64,000 nt of DNA from an uncultured SAR86 cluster bacterium (GTDB lineage Bacteria; Pseudomonadota; Gammaproteobacteria; Magnimaribacterales; AG-339-G14): positions 218,993-282,992 of the forward strand of contig CACPMT010000001.1 of the NCBI GenBank assembly GCA_902635045.1. The letters are read 5' to 3'. Below are positions 16,939 to 26,587 of this stretch, piece after piece. Numbering within the stretch: the first letter of the stretch is position 1; each line of letters starts with the position of its first letter. The notes beneath the pieces were generated by a model. It was not told the origin of the DNA and did no database searches. It saw nothing but the letters and a program-made list of their open reading frames with translations. Both the position numbers and the translations under genes were made by a program.

Positions 16939-17633
16939 AAAGCAGCAATTGCAGATTCTAAGTCTTTCCAATTTCTTACCTCTGGAACATGGCATTCCTG
17001 TCCATCAGGCCAAGAGTTCTCCAAGGCATTAAGCCATATTGCTTTAAAACCAACATTGAGTGCTCCTTCGATGTCATTTACAGGATGATCACCAACATGA
17101 CAAATTTCATTTGCTTTGAGCTTAGTGATCGACATCGCTTCTTCAAACATTTTTGCACCAGGCTTGCTGTCATTGACCATTTCCGCATTCAAATAAAAAT
17201 CAAACAAATGATCAATGCCTAAAGTTTTGATACTTGCATTACCGTTAGTCAAAACTCCTAGCTGGTATGTTTCTTTAAGTTTTTTTAAAACTTCTAGTAC
17301 ATGATCAAAATAGGTTACCTTATGGCGCTCATCTAAAAAAATTTTAAAGGCCTCTTCGGAATCTTTCAAAGCAACAGAACTCTCAACGCCATTTTCCAAC
17401 AACAATGTCTCAATAACTTTTTTTCTTAATTCAGACAATCTATTAGCTAGGGAAGGCTCAGCTTTGATTAGTGTTTGCCACATTTCTCTTTCTTTTTTAC
17501 TAAAAAGGATTCCATCCATTTGGGGATGTTTTCCGATCAACCAATCATTCGAAAGTTTATGAGAATTCATTATGACGTCATAGAGAGGCCACAAAGTGTC
17601 ATCTAAATCAAAAGTAACTGCTTTAATAGTCAT
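16935..17633 (-). CDS. HAD-family hydrolase (YigB-like)
   Basis: Haloacid-dehalogenase-fold phosphatase; E. coli YigB in this position dephosphorylates 5-amino-6-ribitylaminouracil phosphate (riboflavin route) and other phosphoesters. Motif I VTFDLDDTLWPL, motif II VLTNGNAS, motif III Lys in DSKPGAKMFEEA and motif IV HVGDHPVNDIEGA are seen. The start at 17633 (MTIKAVTF) is one base from the xerC stop; the longer track start is inside xerC. The order dapF-DUF484-xerC-yigB is conserved in gammaproteobacteria, supporting the name. Confidence 0.9.
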   Translation of the reverse strand: MTIKAVTFDLDDTLWPLYDVIMNSHKLSNDWLIGKHPQMDGILFSKKEREMWQTLIKAEPSLANRLSELRKKVIETLLLENGVESSVALKDSEEAFKIFLDERHKVTYFDHVLEVLKKLKETYQLGVLTNGNASIKTLGIDHLFDFYLNAEMVNDSKPGAKMFEEAMSITKLKANEICHVGDHPVNDIEGALNVGFKAIWLNALENSWPDGQECHVPEVRNWKDLESAIAAF

Positions 17634-17634
17634 A

Positions 17635-18516
17635 TTATTTTTTGGCATGTGGATGGCTTTTATCATAAACCTTAGCCAAATGCTGAAAATCTAATTTTGT
17701 ATAAATTTGGGTAGTTGATAAATTAGCATGGCCAAGAAGTTCTTGTACAGCTCTTAAATCACCGCTTGATTCCAGAATATGAGAAGCAAAAGAATGTCTC
17801 AGCATATGGGGATGAATATATGGCAACCCCATCTTGCCACTCATTTTTTTTAAGCCATTTTGCACCGACCTTTGACTTAGTCTCTTTCCTAAATTATTAA
17901 TAAATATTGCTCTCTCTTTATTCTCAACTCGTTCTTCACGATGTTTTAACCAAATTTTGATGGCTTCTATAGCTTTTGAACCAATTGGAACTTCTCTTTC
18001 TTTTTGTCCTTTCCCTAAGACTCTGCACATTTGACCTTCAATGGAAAGATCGTTCATATCCAACTGACATAATTCAGAAAGCCTCAATCCAGAAGAATAC
18101 AACAATTCAGCAATAGCTTTGTCTCTATAGTCGCCCCAATTTTTGGGTTCAAATTGCAATAATTTGTTTACCATATCCGTATCTAAAGCTTTTGGTAAAA
18201 GTGAATTCAATTTGGGCGCCGAGATACCAAGTATAGGATTTTCTCGTGTCAAACCTTCAAGGCTTAAATACTTATAGAAACTTCTTAATGAAGATAAGAT
18301 CCTAGCAACGCTTCTTGGACTTAATCCTTGACGTCTATAGGCTCCTATAAAGTTTCTGATATCTGCTTGTTTTAAATCCGACCAGGAAGAAAATTTTTTT
18401 TCTGAAAGGAAGTTATTAAATTTAAGCAAGTCGTTTTCGTAGCTTTTAACGGTATGGTCAGAGTAGTTTTTGGCATTTTTGAGATATTTTAAAAAATTAG
18501 TAATATCTTTATGCAT
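17635..18516 (-). CDS. xerC: Tyrosine recombinase XerC
   Basis: Chromosome-dimer resolution recombinase that works with XerD at dif. A SAM-like core-binding domain (about 1-90) precedes the catalytic domain. Catalytic residues: Arg in SSGLRLSEL, Lys in GKGQKEREVP, HxxR in HMLRHSFAS, His in LGHANLSTTQ and the Tyr in QIYTK. The ATG at 18516, with AGG eight bases upstream, is preferred to the GTG at 18525. It overlaps the DUF484 gene by eight bases in the dapF-DUF484-xerC-yigB unit, which favours XerC over XerD. Confidence 0.94.
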   Translation of the reverse strand: MHKDITNFLKYLKNAKNYSDHTVKSYENDLLKFNNFLSEKKFSSWSDLKQADIRNFIGAYRRQGLSPRSVARILSSLRSFYKYLSLEGLTRENPILGISAPKLNSLLPKALDTDMVNKLLQFEPKNWGDYRDKAIAELLYSSGLRLSELCQLDMNDLSIEGQMCRVLGKGQKEREVPIGSKAIEAIKIWLKHREERVENKERAIFINNLGKRLSQRSVQNGLKKMSGKMGLPYIHPHMLRHSFASHILESSGDLRAVQELLGHANLSTTQIYTKLDFQHLAKVYDKSHPHAKK

Positions 18517-19195
18517 CAGTATCACCTAAAAGAGAATCAATTTGATGGCTTATAACAGCTAATACAAACTCTAAGAATAAAGTTTCACTATCTTTTGTAA
18601 ATTTACCTTTTTTTGAACTTCCTAGAGCTAAAGTGCCTGCAATTTTATTGGAGGAAAACTTACAAATTGCACCTTCTTCAACCATTGCTTTGCTTCCAAA
18701 AACTAATGCCGAAAGTTCAGTCTTTAGTTCCCCCAAATAAATTGTATTTTCTTTGAACACATTTGAAAATATAGGAGTTGCTATTTCAGGAGGTATGATT
18801 TTTTCCGGTGATAGATCATATAGCTCTTCTTGAGTGAAGAAAAACAATTTACATTTCTCTGTGCCAAATTCTTTTTTAAAGAAAAGCTCTACTTGATCAC
18901 TAAGATTATTCAAATTCTGAGCTTTAAGGATTATCAAGATTAATTTTTGAACTTTGATAAATAATTTATGGTTAAATTCTGCGTTTGTGAGAAATTCACT
19001 TAATTTAGAATTTGTAAGTAAACTTTTCTTTTTAATTATTTCTACTTGTTTTTCAATTAAAGAGACTGCCTCACCACTTTCGTGTTTTATGTCTAAATCT
19101 TCTAAAGAATCTGGGTTTTTTAAAAAAAAGTCTGGGTTTTCGCTTAAATATTTAATAACTTCACTTTCAGATATTTTTTTACTGAAGATACTCAT
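18509..19195 (-). CDS. DUF484 family protein (YigA-like, GAF-like fold)
   Basis: Conserved protein of unknown function. The N-terminal 'VIKYLSENPDFFLKNPDSL' is the hallmark of DUF484, followed by a coiled-coil-like helix ('SLIEKQVEIIKKKS') and a GAF-like domain (about 90-225; 'LALGSSKKGKFTKDSETLFLEF'). The start at 19195 overlaps the dapF stop as ATGA; the longer track ORF is a shadow inside dapF. Its fixed position between dapF and xerC across gammaproteobacteria suggests a link to envelope or chromosome functions, not proven. Confidence 0.9.
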   Translation of the reverse strand: MSIFSKKISESEVIKYLSENPDFFLKNPDSLEDLDIKHESGEAVSLIEKQVEIIKKKSLLTNSKLSEFLTNAEFNHKLFIKVQKLILIILKAQNLNNLSDQVELFFKKEFGTEKCKLFFFTQEELYDLSPEKIIPPEIATPIFSNVFKENTIYLGELKTELSALVFGSKAMVEEGAICKFSSNKIAGTLALGSSKKGKFTKDSETLFLEFVLAVISHQIDSLLGDTDA

Positions 19196-20010
19196 ATATT
19201 TAATGTTACCGCTTTTGCTCTGTAGTTCGCAGTACCAGTCAGTGAAACTTTTCCACAAGATAAGTCCGTTTCCGTTTCTAAAAATCCTTCGTTGAAATTT
19301 ACTTTGATTTTTTGATTTAAATTTCTTGTTTTTCGCCCAATTATCGCAGCAGCACAAGCACCACTTCCACACGCTTGGGTCTCGCCTACACCTCTCTCTA
19401 CAACTCTTAGGTTTATCTCAGAATCATTAACACTATTTGCAAAGCCTACATTAATACCGTCTTTAAAAATTCCACTTTTCTGTAGCGCAGCCCCAACTTC
19501 TGGAACATTAAGCTCTTTATCGTAATTAAAGATAACCGCATGAGGATTGCCCACAGAAACCACATCAAAAAATATTTCTTTATCATTAAAGTTGAAAGAA
19601 TTAATGTCACCATCTTTTATTCCAATGTCTTCAGCTCTAAAACTAATATTAAACATATCAACCTTTAATTGATTTTTTTTCGTATTGGAAACAATGACAA
19701 GATCATTTCCAACCATAAAATTGACCTGATTAGAAAAAACTAATTTTTGATCAAATATATATTTAGATATACAACGAATACCGTTTACACAGTTTTCTGC
19801 TTCACTTCCATCTTGATTGAAAATTTTAATTTGAAAATCAAAACTACTATCACTAGGAGGTAAAATGACCATAACTTGATCGATAGAAAAGTCATGATCA
19901 AAATTCAATATTTTAGAAATCTCTTTAGAACTTGGTTCAAAGAATTGAGTAACTCCATCGATAATAACGAAGTCATTTCCTAAAGACTCCATATATTGAA
20001 CCACCAACAT
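19192..20010 (-). CDS. dapF: Diaminopimelate epimerase
   Basis: Converts LL- to meso-diaminopimelate for lysine and peptidoglycan. The two catalytic cysteines are found in AENCVNGIRC (about 77) and TQACGSGACAAA (about 216). The first motif is CVNG where CGNG is usual, but the cysteine itself is kept. N-terminal 'MESLGNDFVIIDG' is typical. It starts one base after the lysA stop and overlaps DUF484 by four bases, so the lysine branch enzymes LysA and DapF are made together. Confidence 0.95.
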   Translation of the reverse strand: MLVVQYMESLGNDFVIIDGVTQFFEPSSKEISKILNFDHDFSIDQVMVILPPSDSSFDFQIKIFNQDGSEAENCVNGIRCISKYIFDQKLVFSNQVNFMVGNDLVIVSNTKKNQLKVDMFNISFRAEDIGIKDGDINSFNFNDKEIFFDVVSVGNPHAVIFNYDKELNVPEVGAALQKSGIFKDGINVGFANSVNDSEINLRVVERGVGETQACGSGACAAAIIGRKTRNLNQKIKVNFNEGFLETETDLSCGKVSLTGTANYRAKAVTLNI

Positions 20011-21231
20011 TCAAATATCCTCTAATTGTAAAGTATCTTCAAAACTCTCTGCTTTTCTTATTTCAGAAAAGTTTGTTCCTGAAACTAATATTTCTGCAGG
20101 CTTTAAGCGCAAATTATAATTTGAGCTCATACTCGATCCGTAAGCACCAGCAGAATATATAACTAGGTGATCGGCTTCTTTAGCAGAGATAGAAAAATCA
20201 TCCCCAAAAGAATCAGCTGTTTCACAGACTGGACCGACGACGGAATAGATATCATCTTCATTTTCACTATATAAAATATTCTCTATTTTGTGTCTAGCGT
20301 TATAAAGAGAAGGACGCATGAGATCATTCATGCCTGCATCAACAACTAAAAATTTTCTTTGACCATTTTCTTTTACACCTATTACCTTGGTAACAAGAAC
20401 CCCAGCTTGAGCAATAATTGATCTACCCGGTTCTAAAAGAAGATCATATTTTTCTGTTTTACTTTTAATTTTTTTAACAAGTTCTGAAGGATCAAAATTA
20501 GTTTTTATTTCATAATCAATTGCCAATCCACCGCCAACATCTAAGTGATCAATAGGATGACCAAGAGCTTCCATTTCACCTGCCAGGCTTTGCAATTTTG
20601 CTAATAGCTCTAAATAGAGCCCTGTATCAGTTATTTGTGAACCAATGTGGGCGGTTAGACCAACCAAATTCATTTGTTCATTTGAAAATTGCTTTGCTAA
20701 AAGCAATGCTTCTTCCTCTGACATACCAAATTTACAATCTGCCTTCCCTGTTTCAATATAGGGATGGGTATCTCCTTTCATATCCGGATTTATTCGAAAA
20801 GAAATTCTAGGATTTTTATTTAAATCAATTATGTTTTTCAATTCAAAAGCAGATTCCACATTTATTGAGTAAATGTCCAAATCAGCTGCTAATTTTAATT
20901 CTTCTTTGGTTTTACCAACTCCTGAAAAGACAATTTTTCTCGGATTCGCCCCTGCTTTTATAACCTTTTGTAACTCACCACCAGAAACAACATCAAATCC
21001 TAATCCCTTATCTACAAAAGATCTTAAAATATTTAGATTATTGTTAGCTTTTACCGAATAACAAACTAAATCAGAAGAGGCCATATTTGACATGTAAGCT
21101 TCACACGAGGCATCCAAGCTAGCTTTTGAGTAAAGATAAAACGGAGTGGGAATTTCTCGAGTTATTTCCTCAATTGAAATACCTTCAAGAAACAATTTTC
21201 CTTCTTTAAAAGTGAAATTATCTGGTCTCAT
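20011..21231 (-). CDS. lysA: Diaminopimelate decarboxylase
   Basis: PLP enzyme for the last step of lysine synthesis: meso-DAP to lysine plus CO2. The N-terminal alanine-racemase-like barrel carries the PLP lysine in CYSVKANNN (about 61) and glycine-rich phosphate loops (HIGSQITD, DVGGGLAIDY, EPGRSIIA). The C-terminal domain has CETADSFGDD and SAGAYGSSMSSNYN. At 406 residues it is complete. It is preceded, with a 14-base overlap, by the small lipoprotein gene lptM, and followed by dapF. Confidence 0.96.
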   Translation of the reverse strand: MRPDNFTFKEGKLFLEGISIEEITREIPTPFYLYSKASLDASCEAYMSNMASSDLVCYSVKANNNLNILRSFVDKGLGFDVVSGGELQKVIKAGANPRKIVFSGVGKTKEELKLAADLDIYSINVESAFELKNIIDLNKNPRISFRINPDMKGDTHPYIETGKADCKFGMSEEEALLLAKQFSNEQMNLVGLTAHIGSQITDTGLYLELLAKLQSLAGEMEALGHPIDHLDVGGGLAIDYEIKTNFDPSELVKKIKSKTEKYDLLLEPGRSIIAQAGVLVTKVIGVKENGQRKFLVVDAGMNDLMRPSLYNARHKIENILYSENEDDIYSVVGPVCETADSFGDDFSISAKEADHLVIYSAGAYGSSMSSNYNLRLKPAEILVSGTNFSEIRKAESFEDTLQLEDI

Positions 21232-21331
21232 GATTGATAAAGTTTTCTGTTGGCAATGACAATGGCCCTTTCACACCACAAGCGGAGAAAGAAATTAGAA
21301 CGAGAAAAGTAAGTATTGTTAATTTTTTCAT
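21218..21331 (-). CDS. lptM: Small lipoprotein LptM (YifL/LppL-like)
   Basis: A 37-residue ORF too short for the track. It reads as a basic N-terminus, a hydrophobic run (LTILTFLVLISF), a lipobox-type FSAC and then GVKGPLSLP, the CG-x-KGPL-x-LP signature of YifL/LptM. LptM assists maturation of the LptD lipopolysaccharide translocon in E. coli. A strong ribosome site GGGAGGA sits before the ATG. The gene overlaps the lysA start by 14 bases, matching the lppL-lysA-dapF order of Pseudomonas and yifL-dapF of E. coli. Confidence 0.85.
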   Translation of the reverse strand: MKKLTILTFLVLISFSACGVKGPLSLPTENFINHETR

Positions 21332-21349
21332 TTTTAAAATCCTCCCTAT

Positions 21350-21457
21350 TCAATGATGAGGTGGTTTCTCATATTGTATAGGATCAAAGCCGTGTTTAGA
21401 CTTTTCTTGTTTGGATTTTGTTCTTTCTTTTTTAGTTTTTTTTGAGGTTTTTTTCAA
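21350..21457 (-). CDS. Possible 35-residue basic peptide
   Basis: Between the old-yellow-enzyme gene and lptM a TTG-initiated frame encodes a lysine-rich peptide ending 'HGFDPIQYEKPPHH'. The C-terminal half does not look like random AT-rich sequence, and the frame is open throughout the gap. Against it: no ribosome site before the TTG, no recognised family and very small size. It may be a relic or a real small protein. Confidence 0.25.
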   Translation of the reverse strand: MKKTSKKTKKERTKSKQEKSKHGFDPIQYEKPPHH

Positions 21458-21462
21458 TTCGA

Positions 21463-22557
21463 TTAATAATAAACAGATTGAGCATATTTACTTTCGAAAG
21501 GAATTATTTCATCAAAACGTTCTTCTCTAATCTTTTTAACCCAGTCTGGGTCTGACAACAGTGCTCGACCCACAGCGACCATGTCGAATTCTTCGGCATC
21601 TAATCGACTGACGAGTTCATCTATTGGTGCACTTTCTACTGCATCCTCACCCGCATATAGACCAATAAAATCGGATTTTAAGCCAACACTTCCCACAGTG
21701 ATCGTTGGTAGGCCAGAAATCTTTTTTGTCCAGCCCGCTAGATTAAGATCTGAACCTTCAAATTCAGGTTCCCAGTATCTTCTATTGCTTGCATGAAAAA
21801 CATCGACCCCAGCATCAACAAGGGGCATGAGAAATTTTTCTAATTCATCTGGAGTGTGAGCCAATTTTGCCTCGTAGTCTTGTTGCTTCCACTGTGAAAA
21901 TCTAATTGCAATTGGGAAATCTCTCCCTATTTCTTTTCTTGCTCTTTTGATAATTTCACAAGCAAATTTTGTTCGTTTATCAATTTCGCCTCCATAACTA
22001 TCATCTCTTTGATTGGTGCCTTCCCAGAAGAAATTATCAATCAGATAACCATGAGCGCCATGTAATTCAACACCATCAAAGCCAAGATCTTTGATTTTGA
22101 GAATATCTTTGACGAAGCACTCAATCAACATTTCTACTTCATCAGCTGTCATTGCATGAGCAGCTTGTTTGTTAGTGTTAACCAATCCAGACGGAGTGTA
22201 GCCCGGTACTTTTGGATCTGGAGCCATGCCTTCCTTTCTCATAGCACCAACATGCCAAAGTTGCGGAAAAATTTTTGAACCTTCGGCCTGAACTACTTCA
22301 ATTATTTTTTTCCAACCTTCATCTGCTTTATCCTGAAACCCAGGAACATTTGGGTAACCGCTTGATGACGGGTGACTGACTTCAACACCCTCAGTAATAA
22401 TTAAACCCACTTCTCCCGCGGCACGTCTTTGGTAATAATCTCTGACATTATCCCCAGGGATGCCATCTGGAGACATCATGCGAGTCATCGGAGCCATCGC
22501 AATCCTGTTGGGCACTTCTAGCTTATTAATTGTTATTGGTTTAAATAAAGATTTCAT
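21463..22557 (-). CDS. Old-yellow-enzyme family NADH:flavin oxidoreductase
   Basis: FMN-dependent ene-reductase that reduces alpha,beta-unsaturated carbonyls or nitro compounds. Signatures: PNRIAMAPMTR at the N-terminus, LIITEGVEV, QLWHVGAM, FDGVELHGAHGYLIDNF with the His pair that binds the substrate oxygen, and the phosphate-binding GSVGLKSDF and VAVGRALLSDPDW. Length 364 residues is typical of the NemA/OPR group. It lies between lptM and argH on the same strand. The physiological substrate is unknown. Confidence 0.92.
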   Translation of the reverse strand: MKSLFKPITINKLEVPNRIAMAPMTRMMSPDGIPGDNVRDYYQRRAAGEVGLIITEGVEVSHPSSSGYPNVPGFQDKADEGWKKIIEVVQAEGSKIFPQLWHVGAMRKEGMAPDPKVPGYTPSGLVNTNKQAAHAMTADEVEMLIECFVKDILKIKDLGFDGVELHGAHGYLIDNFFWEGTNQRDDSYGGEIDKRTKFACEIIKRARKEIGRDFPIAIRFSQWKQQDYEAKLAHTPDELEKFLMPLVDAGVDVFHASNRRYWEPEFEGSDLNLAGWTKKISGLPTITVGSVGLKSDFIGLYAGEDAVESAPIDELVSRLDAEEFDMVAVGRALLSDPDWVKKIREERFDEIIPFESKYAQSVYY

Positions 22558-22584
22558 AAAATTCTCCTAAAATTTGAAACTTTT

Positions 22585-23970
22585 TTAAATTTTTAATTTA
22601 TTTTTAGCTTGGGTTATTTGTTTTAAAACTTGACTCGGAGCTGTTCCACCAATACTGTTTTTTGAAGATATTGATTTCAAAGGATCTAAGTGTTTAAAAA
22701 CATCTTTCTCAATTAATGCATTTAATTTTTTTAATTCTTTCAATGATAACTCAGATAATAAAAAATCTTTTGATTCTGCTAGTTGAACGGCTTTTCCCGA
22801 AATGGCATGAGCATCTCTAAAAGGTATACCTTTCATTACTAAATACTCAGCTAAATCAGTAGCACAGATATGTCCGTCATACACATCCGTCAACATTGAG
22901 TCTCTATTAAATTCGGCTCCTGCAATCATTGCCGCTGTGATATCTAGTGATCCCAAAGCGTATTCGATGGAGTCAAATAGCGGTCCTTTATCTTCTTGGT
23001 TGTCTCTATTGTAAGAAAGCGGCTGATTTTTAATCAAACTCAGCAGAGAAACCAAGTTACCTATGGTTTTGCTTGATCCGCCTCTTACCAATTCGGCCAT
23101 GTCAGGATTTTTTTTCTGGGGCATTATTGAAGATCCAGTACATAATTCTTCTGGTAATTCCACATAATCAAATTGTGAAGAGGACCAAATAATCAATTCT
23201 TCTGTGATTCTAGATAGGTGCACTCCCATTAGACTAATGTTAAACATCATTTCTATAACATAATCACGATCACTAACGGCATCTATAGAGTTATTGGTAA
23301 CTTCTTCAAAACCTAAAGCTTTAGCCATTTTTCTTCTGTTTATCTTAAATTTATTTCCTGCTAAAGCACCAGATCCCAAAGGACTTATTTTTAAGCGACT
23401 TTCACATCCTTTAAATCTATCTAGATCTCTGGATAACATTTCATACCAAGCCATAAGGTGATGACCAAGAGTTACGGGCTGAGCTATTTGCATGTGAGTG
23501 AAACCAGGCATTAAAGTTTCTACCTCTGATTCAGCTTTTAAAACTACTATCTTTAAAAGATCTGAGAGACAGATTTGTATATCTTTTGATTTTTCTAAGA
23601 GATAAAGCTTCAAATCTGTTACAACTTGATCGTTTCGAGATCTGCCTGTGTGGAGTTTTCTTGCAGCAGACCCAATTATCTTCTCTAGAGAAGATTCGAT
23701 ATTCATGTGAACGTCTTCAAGGGTCTCCTGCCAATTAAATTTACCGGACTCAATTTTTTGTTTTATTTGTTTCAGTCCGGATTTAATTTTTGATAGTTCG
23801 CCTTTGTTGAGAACCCCGGCAGCTTGTAGGGCTTCTGCATATGCAATCGAACCAAGAATGTCTTCTTTATAAAGCTTGTTGTCGATGTCTATAGATGACG
23901 AAAATTCTTGAGCTTTTTTTGCTGTCTGCTTTTTAAAACGGCCGCCCCAGCTAGTATTCTTTTTTGCCAT
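22585..23970 (-). CDS. argH: Argininosuccinate lyase
   Basis: Last step of arginine synthesis, splitting argininosuccinate into arginine and fumarate. The fumarase-superfamily signature GSSIMPQKKNPD (about 277-288) is intact, as are HTGRSRNDQV and GFTHMQIAQP. At 461 residues it is complete. The start ([12 protein letters not shown]) overlaps the ahcY stop by one base, linking it to ahcY-metK. argD is at 50 kb. Confidence 0.97.
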   Translation of the reverse strand: MAKKNTSWGGRFKKQTAKKAQEFSSSIDIDNKLYKEDILGSIAYAEALQAAGVLNKGELSKIKSGLKQIKQKIESGKFNWQETLEDVHMNIESSLEKIIGSAARKLHTGRSRNDQVVTDLKLYLLEKSKDIQICLSDLLKIVVLKAESEVETLMPGFTHMQIAQPVTLGHHLMAWYEMLSRDLDRFKGCESRLKISPLGSGALAGNKFKINRRKMAKALGFEEVTNNSIDAVSDRDYVIEMMFNISLMGVHLSRITEELIIWSSSQFDYVELPEELCTGSSIMPQKKNPDMAELVRGGSSKTIGNLVSLLSLIKNQPLSYNRDNQEDKGPLFDSIEYALGSLDITAAMIAGAEFNRDSMLTDVYDGHICATDLAEYLVMKGIPFRDAHAISGKAVQLAESKDFLLSELSLKELKKLNALIEKDVFKHLDPLKSISSKNSIGGTAPSQVLKQITQAKNKLKI

Positions 23971-25343
23971 TAATATTTGTAGTTCTCTGGTTTAAAAGGA
24001 CCCTCGACTTTTACATTGATGTATTTAGCTTGATCTTTGGTTAGTTTGGTAACAACTCCTCCAAATCCTTCTACCATATAAGAGGCTACTTCTTCGTCAA
24101 GTTCCATCGGCAAGACTTCTATTTTTAATAATTCTTTTTTTGTTTCCTCATCGTTGATAGTTGCAAATGCTTGTTTGTAGAGAAACATTTGAGCTAGCAC
24201 TTGATTAGCAAACGAACCATCCATTATTCGAGAGGGGTGACCTGTAGCATTTCCTAAATTAACTAATCTTCCTTCAGCTAAAAGGATCAAGTAATCTCCT
24301 GCTTTATCTGATCTAGAGACCTTATGAACTTGAGGCTTAACTTCTTCCCATTTCCAATTATCTCGCATGTATTGTGTGTCAATTTCATTATCAAAATGAC
24401 CAATATTACAAACAGTTGAGCCTGCTTTTAGATTGTTTAAAATAAATTTGTCACAAACATTTATATTTCCGGTTGTCGTAACAATTAAATCCGTATCTTC
24501 TAAAAGTGATTTATTAATGCATTCGTCATTGCCTTTGTTTTCTCCATTAATATAAGGAGAGACTACTTCAAAGCCGTCCATGCAAGCTTGCATTGCACAT
24601 ATAGGATCTATTTCAGTAACTCTTACAATCATACCTTCCTGTCTCAAACTCATAGCTGAGCCTTTACCGACATCGCCGTAACCAACTACCAAAGCCTTTC
24701 TTCCAGCCATAAGGATATCGGTTCCTCTTTTGATAGCATCATTCAGACTATGACGACAGCCATACTTATTGTCATTTTTAGATTTAGTGACGGAATCATT
24801 TACGTTGATCGCTGGAACTTTTAATTCACCTTTTTCTAACATTTCCCATAACCTATGAACACCCGTTGTAGTTTCTTCGGAGATACCATGAATGTTGGCT
24901 AACATATCAGGAAATTTCGTGTGAACCATAGAAGTTAAATCTCCTCCATCATCAAGAATCATGTTTGCATCCCAAGGCGAGCCATCTAACAAAATAGTTT
25001 GTTCAATACACCAATCAAATTCTTCATCGTTCATACCCTTCCATGCAAAAACTGGAATACCAGCAGCTGCAATAGCAGCAGCAGCATGATCTTGAGTTGA
25101 AAAAATATTACATGAAGACCAACGTACAGAAGCACCCAAGGCAACCAAAGTTTCTATCAAAACAGCGGTTTGAACTGTCATGTGTATGCAACCCATAATT
25201 TTGGCTCCAGCTAGAGGTTGAGAAGAACCATATTTCTCTCTCAATTTCATCAGTGCAGGCATTTCAGATTCTGCTAAAGCAATCTCTTTTCTTCCAAATT
25301 CTGCTAAAGAAATATCAGCTACTTTGTAGTCTTTAAAATCCAT
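23970..25343 (-). CDS. ahcY: S-adenosylhomocysteine hydrolase
   Basis: Cleaves S-adenosylhomocysteine to adenosine and homocysteine, removing the product of methyl transfer. Motifs: [15 protein letters not shown], the bound-NAD glycine loop in [11 protein letters not shown] (about 219-229), [13 protein letters not shown], and the C-terminal [18 protein letters not shown] ending in Lys-Tyr as in the family. Nine bases separate it from metK upstream, so SAM synthesis and SAH recycling are co-expressed. No SAH riboswitch lies before it. Confidence 0.97.
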   Translation of the reverse strand: MDFKDYKVADISLAEFGRKEIALAESEMPALMKLREKYGSSQPLAGAKIMGCIHMTVQTAVLIETLVALGASVRWSSCNIFSTQDHAAAAIAAAGIPVFAWKGMNDEEFDWCIEQTILLDGSPWDANMILDDGGDLTSMVHTKFPDMLANIHGISEETTTGVHRLWEMLEKGELKVPAINVNDSVTKSKNDNKYGCRHSLNDAIKRGTDILMAGRKALVVGYGDVGKGSAMSLRQEGMIVRVTEIDPICAMQACMDGFEVVSPYINGENKGNDECINKSLLEDTDLIVTTTGNINVCDKFILNNLKAGSTVCNIGHFDNEIDTQYMRDNWKWEEVKPQVHKVSRSDKAGDYLILLAEGRLVNLGNATGHPSRIMDGSFANQVLAQMFLYKQAFATINDEETKKELLKIEVLPMELDEEVASYMVEGFGGVVTKLTKDQAKYINVKVEGPFKPENYKY

Positions 25344-25351
25344 AATTTTCT

Positions 25352-26512
25352 TTAAATTTTATTAATCGTACTTGATTTGTCTGTTTTTTCCCAAGAGAAA
25401 TCGACATCTTCTCTGCCAAAGTGACCATACGCTGCAGTATTTTGATAAATTGGTTTTTTTAAGTCCAGCATTTGGATTAATTCTTTCGGTTTAAGTTCAA
25501 AATTGTCACTGACAATATTTGCAATCTCTTCATCAGATACGTTTCCAGTTCTAAAAGTATTAATACTGATCGATGTGGGTTCAGCAACTCCAATTGCATA
25601 TGAAACTTGGATTTCACATTTTTCCGCTAAATTTGCAGCCACTATATTTTTAGCAACATAACGTCCGGCGTAAGCAGCTGATCTATCAACTTTTGAAGGG
25701 TCTTTTCCAGAAAATGCTCCGCCTCCATGACGCGCCATACCGCCATACGTATCGACAATAATTTTTCTACCCGTCAAACCACAATCTCCAACGGGTCCAC
25801 CGATGACAAATCTGCCGGTTGGATTTATATAAATTTTAGTTTTGTCGGTGATCCATTCAGAAGGGATAGTTTTATAAATAATTTCTTCTCTGATTCCTTC
25901 TTCTAGATCTTTTTGGGAAATTTCTGGACTATGTTGAGAAGACAAAACTATTGCGGAAATATAATTTGGTTTGCCCAATTCATCATAAACAAAACTTAAC
26001 TGACTTTTGGCATCTGGTCGCAACCAAGGTAATAATCCAGATTTCCTTACTTCAGCTTGTTTTTTTACCAGAAGATGTGAGTAAGTAATAGGTGCAGGCA
26101 TCAAAACACTTGTTTCGTTGTTGGCATAACCAAACATTAATCCCTGATCTCCAGCGCCTTGACTTTCATCGGTGCCTGTTCCTTCATCAACGCCCTGGGC
26201 AATATCATTTGATTGCATGCCTATTGCGTTAACTATTTCGACTTTGGATCCATTAAACCCAACTTCATCGTTGTCATAACCAATATCATTTATAACTTTT
26301 CTGACCACTTCTTCTAAATTGGGCTCCGCATTGGAGGTTATTTCTCCGGCAATAACAACTAAGTCTGTTTTTACGAGGGTTTCACAAGCGACTCTTGATT
26401 CAGGATCGTCTTTTAAAAATGCATCCAAGATAGCATCTGAAATTTGATCAGACATCTTATCAGGGTGTCCTTCAGAAACGGATTCGGAAGTAAAAGTTTT
26501 GTATTCAGACAT
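25352..26512 (-). CDS. metK: S-adenosylmethionine synthetase
   Basis: Makes SAM from methionine and ATP. Conserved segments: [21 protein letters not shown] at the start, [12 protein letters not shown] (about 114), [21 protein letters not shown] and [19 protein letters not shown]. At 386 residues it is complete. It is the first gene of metK-ahcY-argH and is divergent from tkt over a 75-base gap in which no SAM riboswitch is visible. Confidence 0.98.
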   Translation of the reverse strand: MSEYKTFTSESVSEGHPDKMSDQISDAILDAFLKDDPESRVACETLVKTDLVVIAGEITSNAEPNLEEVVRKVINDIGYDNDEVGFNGSKVEIVNAIGMQSNDIAQGVDEGTGTDESQGAGDQGLMFGYANNETSVLMPAPITYSHLLVKKQAEVRKSGLLPWLRPDAKSQLSFVYDELGKPNYISAIVLSSQHSPEISQKDLEEGIREEIIYKTIPSEWITDKTKIYINPTGRFVIGGPVGDCGLTGRKIIVDTYGGMARHGGGAFSGKDPSKVDRSAAYAGRYVAKNIVAANLAEKCEIQVSYAIGVAEPTSISINTFRTGNVSDEEIANIVSDNFELKPKELIQMLDLKKPIYQNTAAYGHFGREDVDFSWEKTDKSSTINKI

Positions 26513-26587
26513 GATTTAATTTTTTTAAACGGAATGAATTCTACTATGAAGTGAATAAGAAATAGTAGAAAATAGGCAAAAAAATTC

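Noticed and set aside
26513-26587. SAM or SAH riboswitch before metK/ahcY
   Set aside because: The 75-base divergent gap has no recognisable aptamer, and ahcY is only eight bases from metK.
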